From: Gloeocapsa sp. PCC 73106
GTDB lineage: Bacteria; Cyanobacteriota; Cyanobacteriia; Cyanobacteriales; Gloeocapsaceae
NCBI RefSeq assembly: GCF_000332035.1
Contig: NZ_ALVY01000218.1
Coordinates: 1 to 61,074 of the forward strand
Reading direction: 5' to 3'
DNA length: 61,074 nucleotides
Of this stretch, positions 51,607-61,074 are shown piece by piece. The notes beneath the pieces are model-generated. The model did not search any database, had not been told where the DNA came from, and saw only the letters and a program-made list of their open reading frames with translations. Within the stretch, counting starts at the first letter, position 1; every line of letters starts with the position of its first letter. The translations under genes and the position numbers were made by a program.

Positions 51607-52719
51607 TCAGTTAATCTTATCATATTTTGAATTTCTAAAAATCAAAAACGAACTAGCGAACAAAATTAAACCCAAAACGATTAAAATAACTAAATCAGTC
51701 CAAACTGCACCCCAACCTATGCCTTTGATAAATACATCTCTAGTAATATTAAGATAGTAGCGAATAGGTAATATTTGAGATAACAGGGAAAAAGGAAAAG
51801 GAATATTAGTCAGGGGATAAATAAAACCAGATAATAATATAGAGGTCATAAAACCAGTGATAGCTACAGCTTGGACCGCTTCATTTTGATTATTGTTTCT
51901 AACTCCAACAAGTATCCCAAATAGCACACTATTGGCAAGAAAAAACAGGGTACCTAAAAATAAGATAATAGGATTACCCACTATACCAATTTGGAACACT
52001 AAGATACCTAGTCCAATCACGACTAAAGCTTGACTAATAGCCACTAACAGATAGGCTAAACCCTTTCCCAATAAAAACTCATAAGCGCTTAAACCAGAGA
52101 TGAAAAATTGTACTATGGTACCATTTTCTTTTTCTCGCACGAAAAAAACGGTAGCTAATATAGAAGGATAGATCCATAAAACGACACCATAAACTCCAGG
52201 TACAAAAAATAAAGATTCGAGACGACCGGGATTAAACCAAAGACGAATTTTAGGGGTGATGGGGTTCGTTTCGGGTATGAGATTATGTTCTTGAAGAAAA
52301 AAACTAGTGACATTTTGAATAGTATTTTTAATTAAAGAAGCATTATTAACATCCGTTGCATCGATGAGAACTTGTAGTTCTGCGGTTCTATTGGTCTTAA
52401 GATTGCGGCTAAACTGAGGAGGAATAATTACTGCTACTTTGGCGATACCCAAATCTAAAGCATTTTCTACAGGTTCAGTAAGAGACCAAGCTGTTGGTAA
52501 AAATTGATTGGTTCCATATAAACGCTCAACATAGCTATTGCTGAGGTTAGTACCGTCAAAATTTTGGACTATCATGGGGATATTTGTACTTTCTAGGCGG
52601 ATCCCAAACCCATAGATCAGTACAGTTATAAATGGTAAGAGAAAAGCTAAAGCTAGGGTTAGTGGATCATGATAAAACTGAGTTAATTCTTTGTAAGATT
52701 GTGCGAGAATTCGTTTCAT
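51607..52719 (-). CDS. ABC-2 type permease of a drug/metabolite exporter
   Basis: The 370-residue protein has one N-terminal helix, a periplasmic domain of about 150 residues and five C-terminal helices, with the ABC-2 signature VFFVREKENGTIVQFFISGL then SAYEFLLGKGLAY. It resembles YhhJ. It overlaps the double ATPase by 4 bases and together with HlyD forms a YhiI/RbbA-YhhJ-type exporter. The substrate is probably the PKS product. Confidence 0.9.
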   Translation of the reverse strand: MKRILAQSYKELTQFYHDPLTLALAFLLPFITVLIYGFGIRLESTNIPMIVQNFDGTNLSNSYVERLYGTNQFLPTAWSLTEPVENALDLGIAKVAVIIPPQFSRNLKTNRTAELQVLIDATDVNNASLIKNTIQNVTSFFLQEHNLIPETNPITPKIRLWFNPGRLESLFFVPGVYGVVLWIYPSILATVFFVREKENGTIVQFFISGLSAYEFLLGKGLAYLLVAISQALVVIGLGILVFQIGIVGNPIILFLGTLFFLANSVLFGILVGVRNNNQNEAVQAVAITGFMTSILLSGFIYPLTNIPFPFSLLSQILPIRYYLNITRDVFIKGIGWGAVWTDLVILIVLGLILFASSFLIFRNSKYDKIN

Positions 52720-54647
52720 TTTTCTGTCCTGGTAACGATACCAATAAAAGCATCTTCTAGGGAAAAAGGGATAAAACGGTGAGAAACTGGCACAATATTG
52801 TTGTTTTTAAGAATTTTCCAGAGTTGGAGTAAATCTGGTTCTGAGTCTTCCAGCACGAGGTGTATATGATTGCCAAAAACCGAGACTTGCCCAGGTGGGT
52901 AGTATTGTTTTAATAATTTAGCTACATAAGGTGGGTTAGCGATCGCCAATTCTAATAGTTGTCCCGGTTGTGCTGCTTTAATCTCACTGGGAGAACCCGA
53001 GGAGATCGTTTCACCTGCTACCATTAAACTGATGCGATTGCACTGTTCAGCTTCTTCTAAATAGTGAGTTGTGACTAAAATTGCCGTACCATTGCGAGCA
53101 AAATCATTAATCAACTTCCAAAACTGACGACGCGCGAGAGGATCGACGCCTGATGTGGGTTCATCGAGAAAGAGAATCTGGGGTTCGTGCATTACTGAAG
53201 CACCAAATGCCAATCTTTGTTTCCATCCTCCTGGTAAATTTTTGGTGAGGAGATTTTCCTGTCCTTCGAGATCACAAGTTGCTAGAACCCAATCAATTTT
53301 TTGAGAACGTAGCTGACGAGGTACATTATAAACACCGCTATAAAACTTCAAATTTTCAAGAATAGTTAGATCGTCGTAGAGAGTGAATTTTTGGCTCATA
53401 TAACCAATGCGACTACGCAAAGCAACGCTGCGCAGATTAGTAGTTTCTCCTCCTAAGGAAACTTTACCCCCGGTTGCTGCTAATAATCCGCAGAGCATTT
53501 TAATTGTGGTAGTTTTACCCGCACCATTAGCTCCCAATAAACCAAAGATTTCCCCGTAATTAATGACAAGATTAACGTTTTTTACCGCCTGAAATTTTCC
53601 GAAAGTGCGGCTGAGATTGAAAGCTGCGATCGCACTGGTAGAAGGAGTAGACACTGTAGAGATAGGCTGATCGCCCCATTGCTGATTATTCTTTTTGAAG
53701 CGGGGAAAAGCAACGTAGGGTAATAAAGGTTGCTGTCGACGTAAGCTACTAATAAAAACGTTTTCTAGGGTTGGTTCTAGTTTTTCTAGCCTGAAAACCT
53801 TTTTTAGCAGTTTTCTAACTATTTCTTCTCCATGTTCTAGATCCATTACTAAAACGTCTAAACGGTCCCCAAATCTTTGTACGTCAACAATATTACTGTA
53901 TGTACTCTCAGAGAGAATCTGTTCAGCCGCCTCCAAATTAGGGGTATAAACTTCCAGACGGTGTAACCCCAAACTAGTACGTAAAGCCTCTGGAGTGCCC
54001 ATCTGTTGAATTTTGCCTTCGTAAATCAAAGCAACGCGATGACAGCGTTCAGCTTCATCTAAATAGGGTGTGGCAACGACTATAGTCATTCCATCTGCGG
54101 CAACTTCTCCGAGTACATCCCAAAACTCCCGCCGTGAAACCGGGTCAACCCCTGTGGTTGGTTCATCAAGGAGTAGCACTTCTGGATTGGCGATCAAAGC
54201 ACAGCACAGAGCTAATTTTTGTTTCATTCCCCCAGAGAGTTTTCCTGCTAGGCGATCGCCGAACCGGTCTAAACGCATCAATTTCAGATATTTATGGCGA
54301 CGCTCTTCCAAGTCTTCTTCTGGGACTTGACGCAACCTAGCCGCGTAGCTGATATTTTGATCGATACTCAAATCGGTATAGAGAGAAAACTGTTGAGTGA
54401 CGTATCCCATCTTTAAACGCGCCTCTGTGGGATTTTTACCTCCCAACTTAACGTATCCTGCAGTAGGCTCAATCAAGCCGCTCAGCATTTGAAAAGTAGT
54501 AGTTTTTCCGGCTCCATCAGGTCCAATCAAGCCAAACATCTCTCCTTTTTGCACTGCCAAATCTAGCCCTCGCACCGCTGCGGTAGAGCCGTAATGCTTA
54601 TGTAAAGAGTGAGCGAGAATAACTGGATCTGGAACTGAAGAAGTCAT
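52716..54647 (-). CDS. ABC exporter ATPase with two nucleotide-binding domains
   Basis: From ATG 54647 the 643-residue protein holds two ATPase domains. Domain 1 (about 10-235) has Walker A GPDGAGKTT, signature LSGGMKQKL and Walker B LLLDEPTTGVDP, but the H-loop reads VVATPYLDEAE without the histidine. Domain 2 (about 335-560) has GANGAGKTT, a divergent signature LPGGWKQRL, LFLDEPTSGVDP and an intact TTHYLEEAE. Complementary degeneracy suggests asymmetric ATP sites. An in-frame extension to 54842 lies inside the HlyD gene and is not preferred. It starts 4 bases after the HlyD stop. Confidence 0.92.
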   Translation of the reverse strand: MTSSVPDPVILAHSLHKHYGSTAAVRGLDLAVQKGEMFGLIGPDGAGKTTTFQMLSGLIEPTAGYVKLGGKNPTEARLKMGYVTQQFSLYTDLSIDQNISYAARLRQVPEEDLEERRHKYLKLMRLDRFGDRLAGKLSGGMKQKLALCCALIANPEVLLLDEPTTGVDPVSRREFWDVLGEVAADGMTIVVATPYLDEAERCHRVALIYEGKIQQMGTPEALRTSLGLHRLEVYTPNLEAAEQILSESTYSNIVDVQRFGDRLDVLVMDLEHGEEIVRKLLKKVFRLEKLEPTLENVFISSLRRQQPLLPYVAFPRFKKNNQQWGDQPISTVSTPSTSAIAAFNLSRTFGKFQAVKNVNLVINYGEIFGLLGANGAGKTTTIKMLCGLLAATGGKVSLGGETTNLRSVALRSRIGYMSQKFTLYDDLTILENLKFYSGVYNVPRQLRSQKIDWVLATCDLEGQENLLTKNLPGGWKQRLAFGASVMHEPQILFLDEPTSGVDPLARRQFWKLINDFARNGTAILVTTHYLEEAEQCNRISLMVAGETISSGSPSEIKAAQPGQLLELAIANPPYVAKLLKQYYPPGQVSVFGNHIHLVLEDSEPDLLQLWKILKNNNIVPVSHRFIPFSLEDAFIGIVTRTEK

Positions 54648-54651
54648 CGGT

Positions 54652-56040
54652 TTATTGTAGCTTAATTGTAGCATCAGCGGGCATACCGATCCGAGCGCAG
54701 GGTAATTCTGTTCCTTCTTGAGTTTGTGCTGGAGTGAAGCAACCTGGTGGGTTTTCGATACTAATACGCAGTCCAAACACCTGTTGAACCCTATCTTTAG
54801 CAAAATAAATATTCTCTGGTGTAAAAGACGCTTGGGGATCAATAGAGATTAATTCCCCTATCAAGGGATGATCTGGCGCCCCGTCGATCCAGACTTGGAC
54901 TAACTGTCCTAGACGTAATTTACCCACATCTTCCGCCGCGACAAAGCCTCTCAGGTAAACCGTTTGAGGGTCAATAATCGTCAGAATTTTACTCTGGTTA
55001 CTTACCACCGTTCCCGGTTCGAAATTGCGCGCCACTACCACCCCGTCAATGGGACTAACTACTTGTAAATCTTTTTTAGCTTCTGCTATTTGGGTAAGTA
55101 CTTGTTCTTTTTGACTTTGAGCGTCTTTTATTTTAGCGGATGCGGCTTTTACTTTGGCTTGGGCGGCTAGGAGTTGGGCTTTATTTTGCTCTTTTTCTTT
55201 GATTTGAGCTTCTTTTTGGCTTTGACGAATTTCGGGGTTGAATTCGCTGCTTTGAGCTTGCTGCAAGCTACTTTGGGCTACCTGTAACTGTTGCCAAGCG
55301 GCGTTAGCTTCGGCTTCTCTGGTTTTGAGTACCGCTAGAGCTGTATCTAGTTCTGTTTGAGCGTTGTCTAGTTCCTGCTGACTAATTACACCCTGTCCTA
55401 ATAGATTCCCATAGCGATCTCGATTGATCTGAGCTAGTTTGAGTACGGCTTGAGCTTGCTCTACCTGGGCTTGAGCTTGTATCATTTGTGCTTGAGCTAC
55501 GGCTACTTGAGATTGAGCCGCTCCAATGCGACCTTGGCTATCTCCTTGGGATTGCTGTAGATTCAGTTCTGCTTCACCGATTTGGTTTTCTATTTGTTGA
55601 GTTCTAGCTTTAATTCGTTCTACTTCGGCTTGAGCTTGTTCTTTTTCTGATTCGGCTGAGGTTATTTGTGCTTCTGCTGAACGGAGTTGAGATTGCAGTA
55701 TTTGATCTTCGCTATCATCGAGGTAAACTAGTACCTGTCCTTGTTTGACTACTGCTCCTTCTCTGACTTCTATTGATTCGATGCGCCCGGAACGGTTAAC
55801 GCCAATTTCGGTTTCATAACCCTCGATACGTCCACTCAGATTAACTTCATTTTTTACTACTGGATACTGTTGACGCCAGACCAAGTAACCCACCCCCGAA
55901 AGAATGGCTGAGATGGCGATAAGTGACAGCAGAGTCGCTTTGGCTTTTAAACCTAAAGGTTTTTGTGAAACGCTGTTCCCAGTAAATTGCGCGACCAGAT
56001 CCCCTGGAAGTCGTAGAATCTTATTTTCTTTGTTAATCAC
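54652..56040 (-). CDS. HlyD-family efflux adaptor (membrane fusion protein)
   Basis: The 462-residue protein has one N-terminal membrane helix (about 35-52), biotinyl-lipoyl-like halves (SGRIESIEVREGAVVKQGQV and VVSPIDGVVVARNFEPGTVV) and a long periplasmic coiled-coil hairpin rich in Gln and Ala (about 105-320). It bridges an ABC exporter to an outer-membrane channel. It lies 42 bases after the methyltransferase and 4 before the ATPase. Domain 1 starting close to the YhiI pattern supports a drug/metabolite exporter over a protein exporter. Confidence 0.92.
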   Translation of the reverse strand: MINKENKILRLPGDLVAQFTGNSVSQKPLGLKAKATLLSLIAISAILSGVGYLVWRQQYPVVKNEVNLSGRIEGYETEIGVNRSGRIESIEVREGAVVKQGQVLVYLDDSEDQILQSQLRSAEAQITSAESEKEQAQAEVERIKARTQQIENQIGEAELNLQQSQGDSQGRIGAAQSQVAVAQAQMIQAQAQVEQAQAVLKLAQINRDRYGNLLGQGVISQQELDNAQTELDTALAVLKTREAEANAAWQQLQVAQSSLQQAQSSEFNPEIRQSQKEAQIKEKEQNKAQLLAAQAKVKAASAKIKDAQSQKEQVLTQIAEAKKDLQVVSPIDGVVVARNFEPGTVVSNQSKILTIIDPQTVYLRGFVAAEDVGKLRLGQLVQVWIDGAPDHPLIGELISIDPQASFTPENIYFAKDRVQQVFGLRISIENPPGCFTPAQTQEGTELPCARIGMPADATIKLQ

Positions 56041-56082
56041 TTATTTCACTCCATAGATTAAAGTCGTAGCTTCAAATTAACA

Positions 56083-56649
56083 TTAAAGACCGGGAAGAAA
56101 ACGAGGTTTATCCATTAAAACTGATTTGTAGTTATTAGCTTCAGTCAAAGCCGCTTCTTCTGATTGGATACGTTTACTCATTAAAAAGGCGTTAGCTATA
56201 GAAAAAATAAAACTAGTCAGATAAGCGCTGTGAACTAAGGGGAGAAAGGCGATTTCGAGGATTACTCCTAACCAATTGGGATGTCTAATATAAGCGTAGG
56301 GTCCTGAGTGAACCGCGTCGATTCCCGGTACGGTCATAATTGTTAGGGTCCAGCGCCACTCTAAAGCTCTCATGGATAGATAGCGGAGTAGTTGCCCTAA
56401 AACCACCAGAATCAGGGAAGTTATCCCCAAAAGGGGAATAAAAGGACGGTTAAATATCCATACTTCAGCGATCATCGCTATCCACCAAGTTACTTGGAGT
56501 GTTTTTACCGCTCCTAGTAAATTATCGCTGTGTTCGTCTCCTCCTTGTTCGATTATTTTGGCGGCGTTAGTATTACTAATGCGTAGTTCAAGTAATCTTT
56601 GGATAATAACTACTACAACGACTCCAACAAAAAGATATCTAGTTATCAT
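56083..56649 (-). CDS. ICMT-family membrane methyltransferase
   Basis: The 188-residue protein has about five membrane segments and the ICMT/phospholipid methyltransferase signature [20 protein letters not shown] (about 113-132) plus a late SEEAAL. In eukaryotes ICMT methylates prenylated CaaX proteins; in bacteria, relatives such as SrsB O-methylate alkylresorcinols next to polyketide synthases. Its ATG overlaps the PKS stop by 4 bases, so it is translationally coupled and most likely methylates the PKS product at the membrane. Confidence 0.85.
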   Translation of the reverse strand: MITRYLFVGVVVVVIIQRLLELRISNTNAAKIIEQGGDEHSDNLLGAVKTLQVTWWIAMIAEVWIFNRPFIPLLGITSLILVVLGQLLRYLSMRALEWRWTLTIMTVPGIDAVHSGPYAYIRHPNWLGVILEIAFLPLVHSAYLTSFIFSIANAFLMSKRIQSEEAALTEANNYKSVLMDKPRFLPGL

Positions 56650-59600
56650 TTGACTTTAATAGTTAACGACTGTTCGATTTGCTCAGATATGCTGTTAATC
56701 AATTCTCGGCGAGCGTTCTGTAAGAAGAAGTGATCGCCATCAAACATTTTGAGAGTGAAATCGCCCTTGGTTTGTTCTTGCCAAGCTTCCATATCTTGGC
56801 GACTGACTTTAATATCAGCTAGACCCCCAAAAGCGGTAACAGGACAATCCAGTGGAGCTTCGCTCGCGTAAAAATAGGTTTCTAGGATGGCAAAGTCTGC
56901 TCTTAAAGCAGGAAGGTTCTGACGCACGAAATCTGAGTCTTCCCAATATTCAGTGGGGGCGCCATTAAACTCTTTGACTTTTTCGATGAATTCAGCTTCG
57001 GGTAAACGATGAATGGGACGGTCTAAATCTGGTAATTGAGGCGATCGCTTACTAGATACAAACAGATGACAAGGAGAAAGAAGATTCTGATGGCGTAGTT
57101 CTCGGGCGAGTTCAAAACTCACCAAAGCCCCTAAACTGTGACCAAAAAAGCCAAAAGGAATCTCCAAATGGGATTTCAAAACAGAGGTTAAAGCTTGAAC
57201 CAAGGGCTTAATACGGGTAAAAGTGGTTTCTTCCTCTTGATTGTCTCTACCTGGTAGCTGAATGATGCAAATATCTATGTCTTTTGGTAATTCTTTTGCC
57301 CAAGGTAGATAAGCGGTGGCTCCTCCACCTGCGTAGGGGAAACAGAATAGTCGGAAGCGAGGATTGGGATTGACACGGGGGAACAGTAGTTTAATACCTT
57401 GATGATTAATCTCGTTTAAGGCTGTATTTTGCTCATGAGAGTTTAGTACCATATTCAGCAGATGATTACAGAAGTCCTCTACGCTCAGTTCTGTTAAAAA
57501 CTCGACTGGAACAGCGATACCTAAGTCGGTTTCGATTTGTTTGCGCAATTCAGCGGCCATTAGAGATTCGAGTCCCATGTTAGAAAAGCGTTGTTGCCAA
57601 TCTAATTGAGAGGGAGAGATTTTCATCACCTTGGTTAAAAGTTGGGCTAAATAGGCTTTGATCTGTTCCTGTTGCTCTGTAGGGGAAGCGGCTCGGATCA
57701 CGGCTCCGATATTTTCCTCATTGTCTGAGGGAGGAATGATTACTTCCAGGGCTGTTTCTACTGTTAGAGTGTCAGTAGAACCGTTTAATTGTTGTCGATG
57801 CTGTTTCACTAAAAGTGCTAATAGCTTCTCCATCAGTTCAGATTCAGACACTGAGAACTGTTGTTGTTGGTCTAAGTGATTCAGAAGCAGTTGAGTATCG
57901 CCTTGATGGAGCAATTCAAGAGTCTGAGTCCATTGTTGCTCTTTTTGAAGGATTTTAATGGGTAGTTCTGCCCAATAACGGCTTTTTTGCCAAGGATAGG
58001 TAGGGATGTCAATGAAGTTACGGCTATAATCTCCGTCAAAAGCTAACCAATTCACGGGGATACCCGTAGCCGCTATCTGGGCTAAACTCTCAAGAAGTTG
58101 TTGCCAATCGGACTGTCCTTCGCGTAGGCTGGGTAGAAAGAGCCAAGGATCGGGGCTTACAGCTGTTGGTAGGCATTGGTAACCCATACCGAGGAGGATT
58201 GGTTTAGGACCGATTTCCAAGAACAAGTCATAACCTTGCTCAATTAAAGTTTGCATACCTGTAGCGAATCTCACGGGTTCTCTTAGGTGACGCGTCCAGT
58301 ATTCTGGTGTGGCGACAAAAGAGGTGGCAAGATCTCCTGTAACGTTGGAAATTAAGCCGATTTGAGGATGATTATAATCAACTTGTCGAGTGACTTCGCT
58401 AAAATCAGCTAAAGCTGGCTCTATCAGGGGGGAGTGAAAAGCGTGGGACACTTTCAGAGGTTTATTTTTTATGCCTCGGCTTTCTAAATCTAGGGCGATC
58501 GCGTCGATTTCTGTTTGGGGACCTGAGAGAACTAAGCTCAAAGGCCCGTTAAAAGCAGCGATAACGACAGAGCCGTTCTTGGGTAGCCGTTGGTTAATTT
58601 CTTGCTCTGTGGCAGCTACTGCCAGCATTGCTCCTCCTGATGGCAGATTTTGGGTTAATCTGGCTCGTTCGGCGATCAGTTTCAAACCGTCTTCGAGGCT
58701 AAATACTCCTGCGATACAAGCTGCTGCGTATTCCCCTACGCTATGTCCCATGACTGCTTCTGGTTTAATTCCCCAAGATAGCCAGAGCTGAGCTAGGGCG
58801 TATTCTAGAGCGAATAAGGCGGGTTGGGTATAGCGCGTCTGGTCGAGGGGTGAGAGTGTAGATTCTGATGGGTAAAGGATATCCAATAGGGGTATATCCA
58901 GATACGATTCGAGGATTTGAGCGCACTGGTCGAGAGCGCGACGAAAAGTAGGTTGAGTTTGATAGAGTTCTCGTCCCATACCTACGTACTGAGATCCTTG
59001 TCCGGTGAACAGAAAGGCTATTTTTCCTTTGCGTTTAGTTTCCGATTGACTTGCTGGAGTGTTACTAAAAGCAGCTAGTTTTTCCTGTAATTGTGGCAGG
59101 GAGGATGCGACTACACTTAAGGAATATTGAAAGCGCGATCGCCTGGTATTAGCGCTGTAACAGACGTCTGCTAAGTTAGCTTCTGGATGATTGGCAATAA
59201 AGTCTTGATATCGCTCTGCTAATTCTTTGACAGCTTTTTCGCTTTTAGCTGATAGGGTTAATAAGTGTACTGGTCTATCTATTGAATTTTCTAGCGGTGG
59301 AGATGGGGGCGCTTCTTCCACGATGAGGTGGGCGTTGGTACCTCCAAAGCCAAAGGAACTGATCCCTGCTAAACGAGTTCCTCGAGAAACTTCCCATTTT
59401 TTCAGTTCTGTGGGAATCTCAAAAGGACTGTTTTTCAACCTAATATAAGGGTTCAATTCTTTAAAGTGTAGATGAGGGGGAATTTCCTGGTGTTGTAAGG
59501 CAAGTACGACTTTAATTAAACTAGCCATCCCTGCTGCTGCTTCTAAATGACCGATGTTGGTTTTAACTGAGCCTACCTGGCAAATGTCATCTGGAGATCG

Positions 59601-60596
59601 CCCTTGTTTTAGTACGTTTTTGAGGGCGTTAAATTCAATCGGGTCTCCCAAAGGTGTTCCTGTACCATGGGCTTCTACGTAACTAATTTGGGCTGGTTCT
59701 ACTCCCGCTTCTAATAGAGCTTGACGGATTACTTCTTGTTGAGAGGGTCCGTTGGGTGCGGTAATCCCGTTGGTTAGTCCATCTTGGTTGACCGCTGATC
59801 CTCTGATCACCGCTAGAATTTTGTCTCCGTTAGCGATCGCATCTTCAAGACGTTTGAGCACAACGACACCACAACCTTCTCCTCGAACGTAACCGTCAGC
59901 AGAGCGATCGAAAGTTTTACAACGTCCGTCGGGAGACATCATCTGAGCTTGAGAAAAAATAATATTAATTTCTGGTAAAAGAATTAAATTAACCCCACCT
60001 ACTACCATGAGGTCTGATTCTCCTGTTTCTAAGCTACGACAAGCGTAGTGAACAGCCACTAAAGAGGAGGAACAAGCGGTTTCGATCGCTAAACTTGGTC
60101 CACGTAAATTCAACAGGTAAGACAGACGGTTGGGCGCTAAGCTCAGGCTTGTGCCAATGCCGTCATAGGCAGTAATTTTCGATAGATCGACGACACCTTT
60201 AAATAGTAATTGGTCATAGTTAACAGCTGCTAGACCTGCAAATACCCCTGTACGGCTTCCAGCTAAATCTTCTGGTACTATCCCGGCATTTTCTAGAGCT
60301 TCCCAAGCTACTTCTAAAAATAGTCGATGTTGAGGGTCCATCCGCTCTGCTTCTCTGGGGGAAATACCAAAGAAGAAGGGATCGAATTTGTCTACGTCTT
60401 TGACGAAAGCTCCCCAACGGGTACTCATTTTACCGGGAGTAGCCGGAATTGGATCGTATAGTTCGTCAATATTCCAACGATCTGGTGGGACTTCGGTGAT
60501 CGCATCTACTTGATTCCGCAAAATATGCCAAAATTCCTCTGGGCTGTTAGCCTGAGGAAACCTACATCCTATACCAATAACGGCTATTTTATTCAT
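56646..60596 (-). CDS. Single-module type I polyketide synthase (KS-AT-ACP-TE)
   Basis: The 1316-residue protein starts directly with the ketosynthase (1-430): active Cys175 in IETACSSSL, His310 in [11 protein letters not shown] and His350 in [12 protein letters not shown]. The acyltransferase (525-825) has the serine in [10 protein letters not shown] (S619) and HAFH (718-721), the malonyl-CoA pattern. The carrier protein carries its phosphopantetheine serine in [11 protein letters not shown] (S1011). The thioesterase (1080-1300) is of the GrsT/type II type: FGHSLGA (S1154), GGLAD (D1261), GDHFF (H1289). There is no KR, DH or ER, so it should make unreduced beta-keto chains, perhaps iteratively. 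It overlaps the ICMT gene by 4 bases. Confidence 0.93.
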   Translation of the reverse strand: MNKIAVIGIGCRFPQANSPEEFWHILRNQVDAITEVPPDRWNIDELYDPIPATPGKMSTRWGAFVKDVDKFDPFFFGISPREAERMDPQHRLFLEVAWEALENAGIVPEDLAGSRTGVFAGLAAVNYDQLLFKGVVDLSKITAYDGIGTSLSLAPNRLSYLLNLRGPSLAIETACSSSLVAVHYACRSLETGESDLMVVGGVNLILLPEINIIFSQAQMMSPDGRCKTFDRSADGYVRGEGCGVVVLKRLEDAIANGDKILAVIRGSAVNQDGLTNGITAPNGPSQQEVIRQALLEAGVEPAQISYVEAHGTGTPLGDPIEFNALKNVLKQGRSPDDICQVGSVKTNIGHLEAAAGMASLIKVVLALQHQEIPPHLHFKELNPYIRLKNSPFEIPTELKKWEVSRGTRLAGISSFGFGGTNAHLIVEEAPPSPPLENSIDRPVHLLTLSAKSEKAVKELAERYQDFIANHPEANLADVCYSANTRRSRFQYSLSVVASSLPQLQEKLAAFSNTPASQSETKRKGKIAFLFTGQGSQYVGMGRELYQTQPTFRRALDQCAQILESYLDIPLLDILYPSESTLSPLDQTRYTQPALFALEYALAQLWLSWGIKPEAVMGHSVGEYAAACIAGVFSLEDGLKLIAERARLTQNLPSGGAMLAVAATEQEINQRLPKNGSVVIAAFNGPLSLVLSGPQTEIDAIALDLESRGIKNKPLKVSHAFHSPLIEPALADFSEVTRQVDYNHPQIGLISNVTGDLATSFVATPEYWTRHLREPVRFATGMQTLIEQGYDLFLEIGPKPILLGMGYQCLPTAVSPDPWLFLPSLREGQSDWQQLLESLAQIAATGIPVNWLAFDGDYSRNFIDIPTYPWQKSRYWAELPIKILQKEQQWTQTLELLHQGDTQLLLNHLDQQQQFSVSESELMEKLLALLVKQHRQQLNGSTDTLTVETALEVIIPPSDNEENIGAVIRAASPTEQQEQIKAYLAQLLTKVMKISPSQLDWQQRFSNMGLESLMAAELRKQIETDLGIAVPVEFLTELSVEDFCNHLLNMVLNSHEQNTALNEINHQGIKLLFPRVNPNPRFRLFCFPYAGGGATAYLPWAKELPKDIDICIIQLPGRDNQEEETTFTRIKPLVQALTSVLKSHLEIPFGFFGHSLGALVSFELARELRHQNLLSPCHLFVSSKRSPQLPDLDRPIHRLPEAEFIEKVKEFNGAPTEYWEDSDFVRQNLPALRADFAILETYFYASEAPLDCPVTAFGGLADIKVSRQDMEAWQEQTKGDFTLKMFDGDHFFLQNARRELINSISEQIEQSLTIKVK

Positions 60597-60624
60597 TGCT
60601 CAACCTTGAGTGATTAGGGGACTC

Positions 60625-60644
60625 GCCCAGATATTAACCTGGGC
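60625..60644 (-). promoter_or_regulatory. Hairpin in the PKS leader
   Basis: GCCCAG and CTGGGC form a perfect 6-bp stem with an 8-base loop, 29 bases upstream of the PKS start and 7 bases after the stop of the preceding gene. No T-run follows on the minus strand, so it may be an RNA-processing or translation-control element. Confidence 0.3.
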
Positions 60645-60651
60645 TACGCAC

Positions 60652-61074
60652 TTATTGCGAGATTAACTGTTGGAACTCAGAGAAAGTCCGTCGATTAAGC
60701 TCAAGGGCTCTCTCTATTGACCCATTTTTCTCCATCAAACGCATCTCACGATTTACCGGCCACAAATACTCCAACTTGCTGTAAGTTCTCTGAAACTCTG
60801 ACAGCATACTCTGGTTGAACTTGCGGTTTAACTCCAACCCTGCATGTTCCTGACACAAACACTGCTCCATCCACTGCAACGCTTCGGCTTTTTCCATCCC
60901 AAACACCGGCGATTGCAGTACCTTGTACATAAATCCCAAGATTGGTAAACTGTCTGGACGGTGTTTATCTGGCATTATCGCCGATAATCCGTTCAAAAAG
61001 TACTTCTGCTGCTGATAAAACGCTAGGTTCGCCACCATCTTCTCATAAGCCGTCGGCTTCTTAAAGTCTCGGTA
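60652..61074 (-). CDS. Unrecognised protein, C-terminal fragment (cut by right edge)
   Basis: The frame stays open from the right edge to a stop at 60652, 141 codons, beginning YRDFKKPTAYEKMVANLAFY at the edge. An internal ATG at 61038 is not needed as a start. It is helix-rich with repeated Glu-Leu-Asn-Arg phrases (LELNRKFNQSMLSEF, ALELNRRTFSEF) and several Trp and Tyr. I do not recognise the family. Its position 55 bases before the PKS on the same strand suggests it belongs to the biosynthetic cluster, possibly as a tailoring enzyme; that is inference only. Confidence 0.6.
   Translation of the reverse strand, partial: YRDFKKPTAYEKMVANLAFYQQQKYFLNGLSAIMPDKHRPDSLPILGFMYKVLQSPVFGMEKAEALQWMEQCLCQEHAGLELNRKFNQSMLSEFQRTYSKLEYLWPVNREMRLMEKNGSIERALELNRRTFSEFQQLISQ

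Noticed and set aside
49163-56040. A type I protein secretion system formed by the RTX gene and the HlyD/ABC genes
   Set aside because: The ATPase is a soluble double-domain drug-exporter type and the permease is ABC-2; type I protein exporters fuse membrane and ATPase domains. The RTX gene is also on the other strand.
50486-60596. An olefin-synthase-like ST-TE decarboxylation pathway
   Set aside because: The PKS lacks a ketoreductase, so no beta-hydroxyl is made for sulfonation, and the sulfotransferase is a separate membrane-anchored protein.

Overview
The window is cyanobacterial chromosome. The evidence is a 36-codon psbM gene, Ycf34 and a Ycf29/Rre1-type regulator, a glycogen phosphorylase/GH13 pair, several small families found mainly in cyanobacteria (DUF3143, DUF2358, DUF2555, Npun_F0494), and dense HIP1 octamers (GCGATCGC) both inside and between genes. 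No rRNA, transposase, phage module or CRISPR array is visible. The species cannot be named from the sequence alone; nothing seen is specific to filamentous or heterocyst-forming types.

Layout. 1-10.8 kb: the start of a Calx-beta surface protein runs off the left edge, then an SLH/OprB porin, DUF3143, Ycf34, a TM0106-type nuclease divergent from a cystine C-S lyase, a copper amine oxidase, and a DnaX protein with a complete RNase HI domain inserted. 10.8-20.8 kb: a same-strand run glgP, GH13 amylase, transaldolase with EF-hands, enolase, D-lactate dehydrogenase, lactate permease, which reads as glycogen breakdown through to lactate export. Its upstream region carries an 11-bp-phased TTAA repeat array resembling a Pho box. 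21-25.5 kb: an AspT/YidE-type transporter and an accessory islet with two toxin-antitoxin pairs around an eRF1-like protein. 25.7-37 kb: aconitase B, an RND pump, DUF2358, an esterase, DUF2555, CoaBC and a secreted 5'-nucleotidase with RTX repeats.

37-49 kb: small TPR and DUF1232 genes, tRNA-Thr(UGU), Rre1, a thioredoxin-fold ferredoxin, two methyltransferases, a [2Fe-2S] ferredoxin overlapping cobQ, an Npun_F0494 gene divergent from metallothionein smtA with two SmtB-type operators, a glycosyltransferase bracketed by inverted repeats, psbM, a 2-hydroxyacid dehydrogenase-like gene, recJ and an LCP protein. 49-50.5 kb: an RTX repeat protein built on 27-nt tandem units.

50.5-61 kb: a minus-strand cluster that looks like a compact specialised-metabolite locus. 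In transcription order it holds an unrecognised protein cut by the right edge, a one-protein polyketide synthase (KS-AT-ACP-TE with no reductive domain), an ICMT-like methyltransferase, an HlyD adaptor, a double ABC ATPase, an ABC-2 permease and a sulfotransferase. Several start/stop overlaps suggest one transcript for synthesis, methylation, sulfation and export of a small polyketide. This cluster and the DnaX-RNase HI protein are the strongest candidates for undescribed biology.
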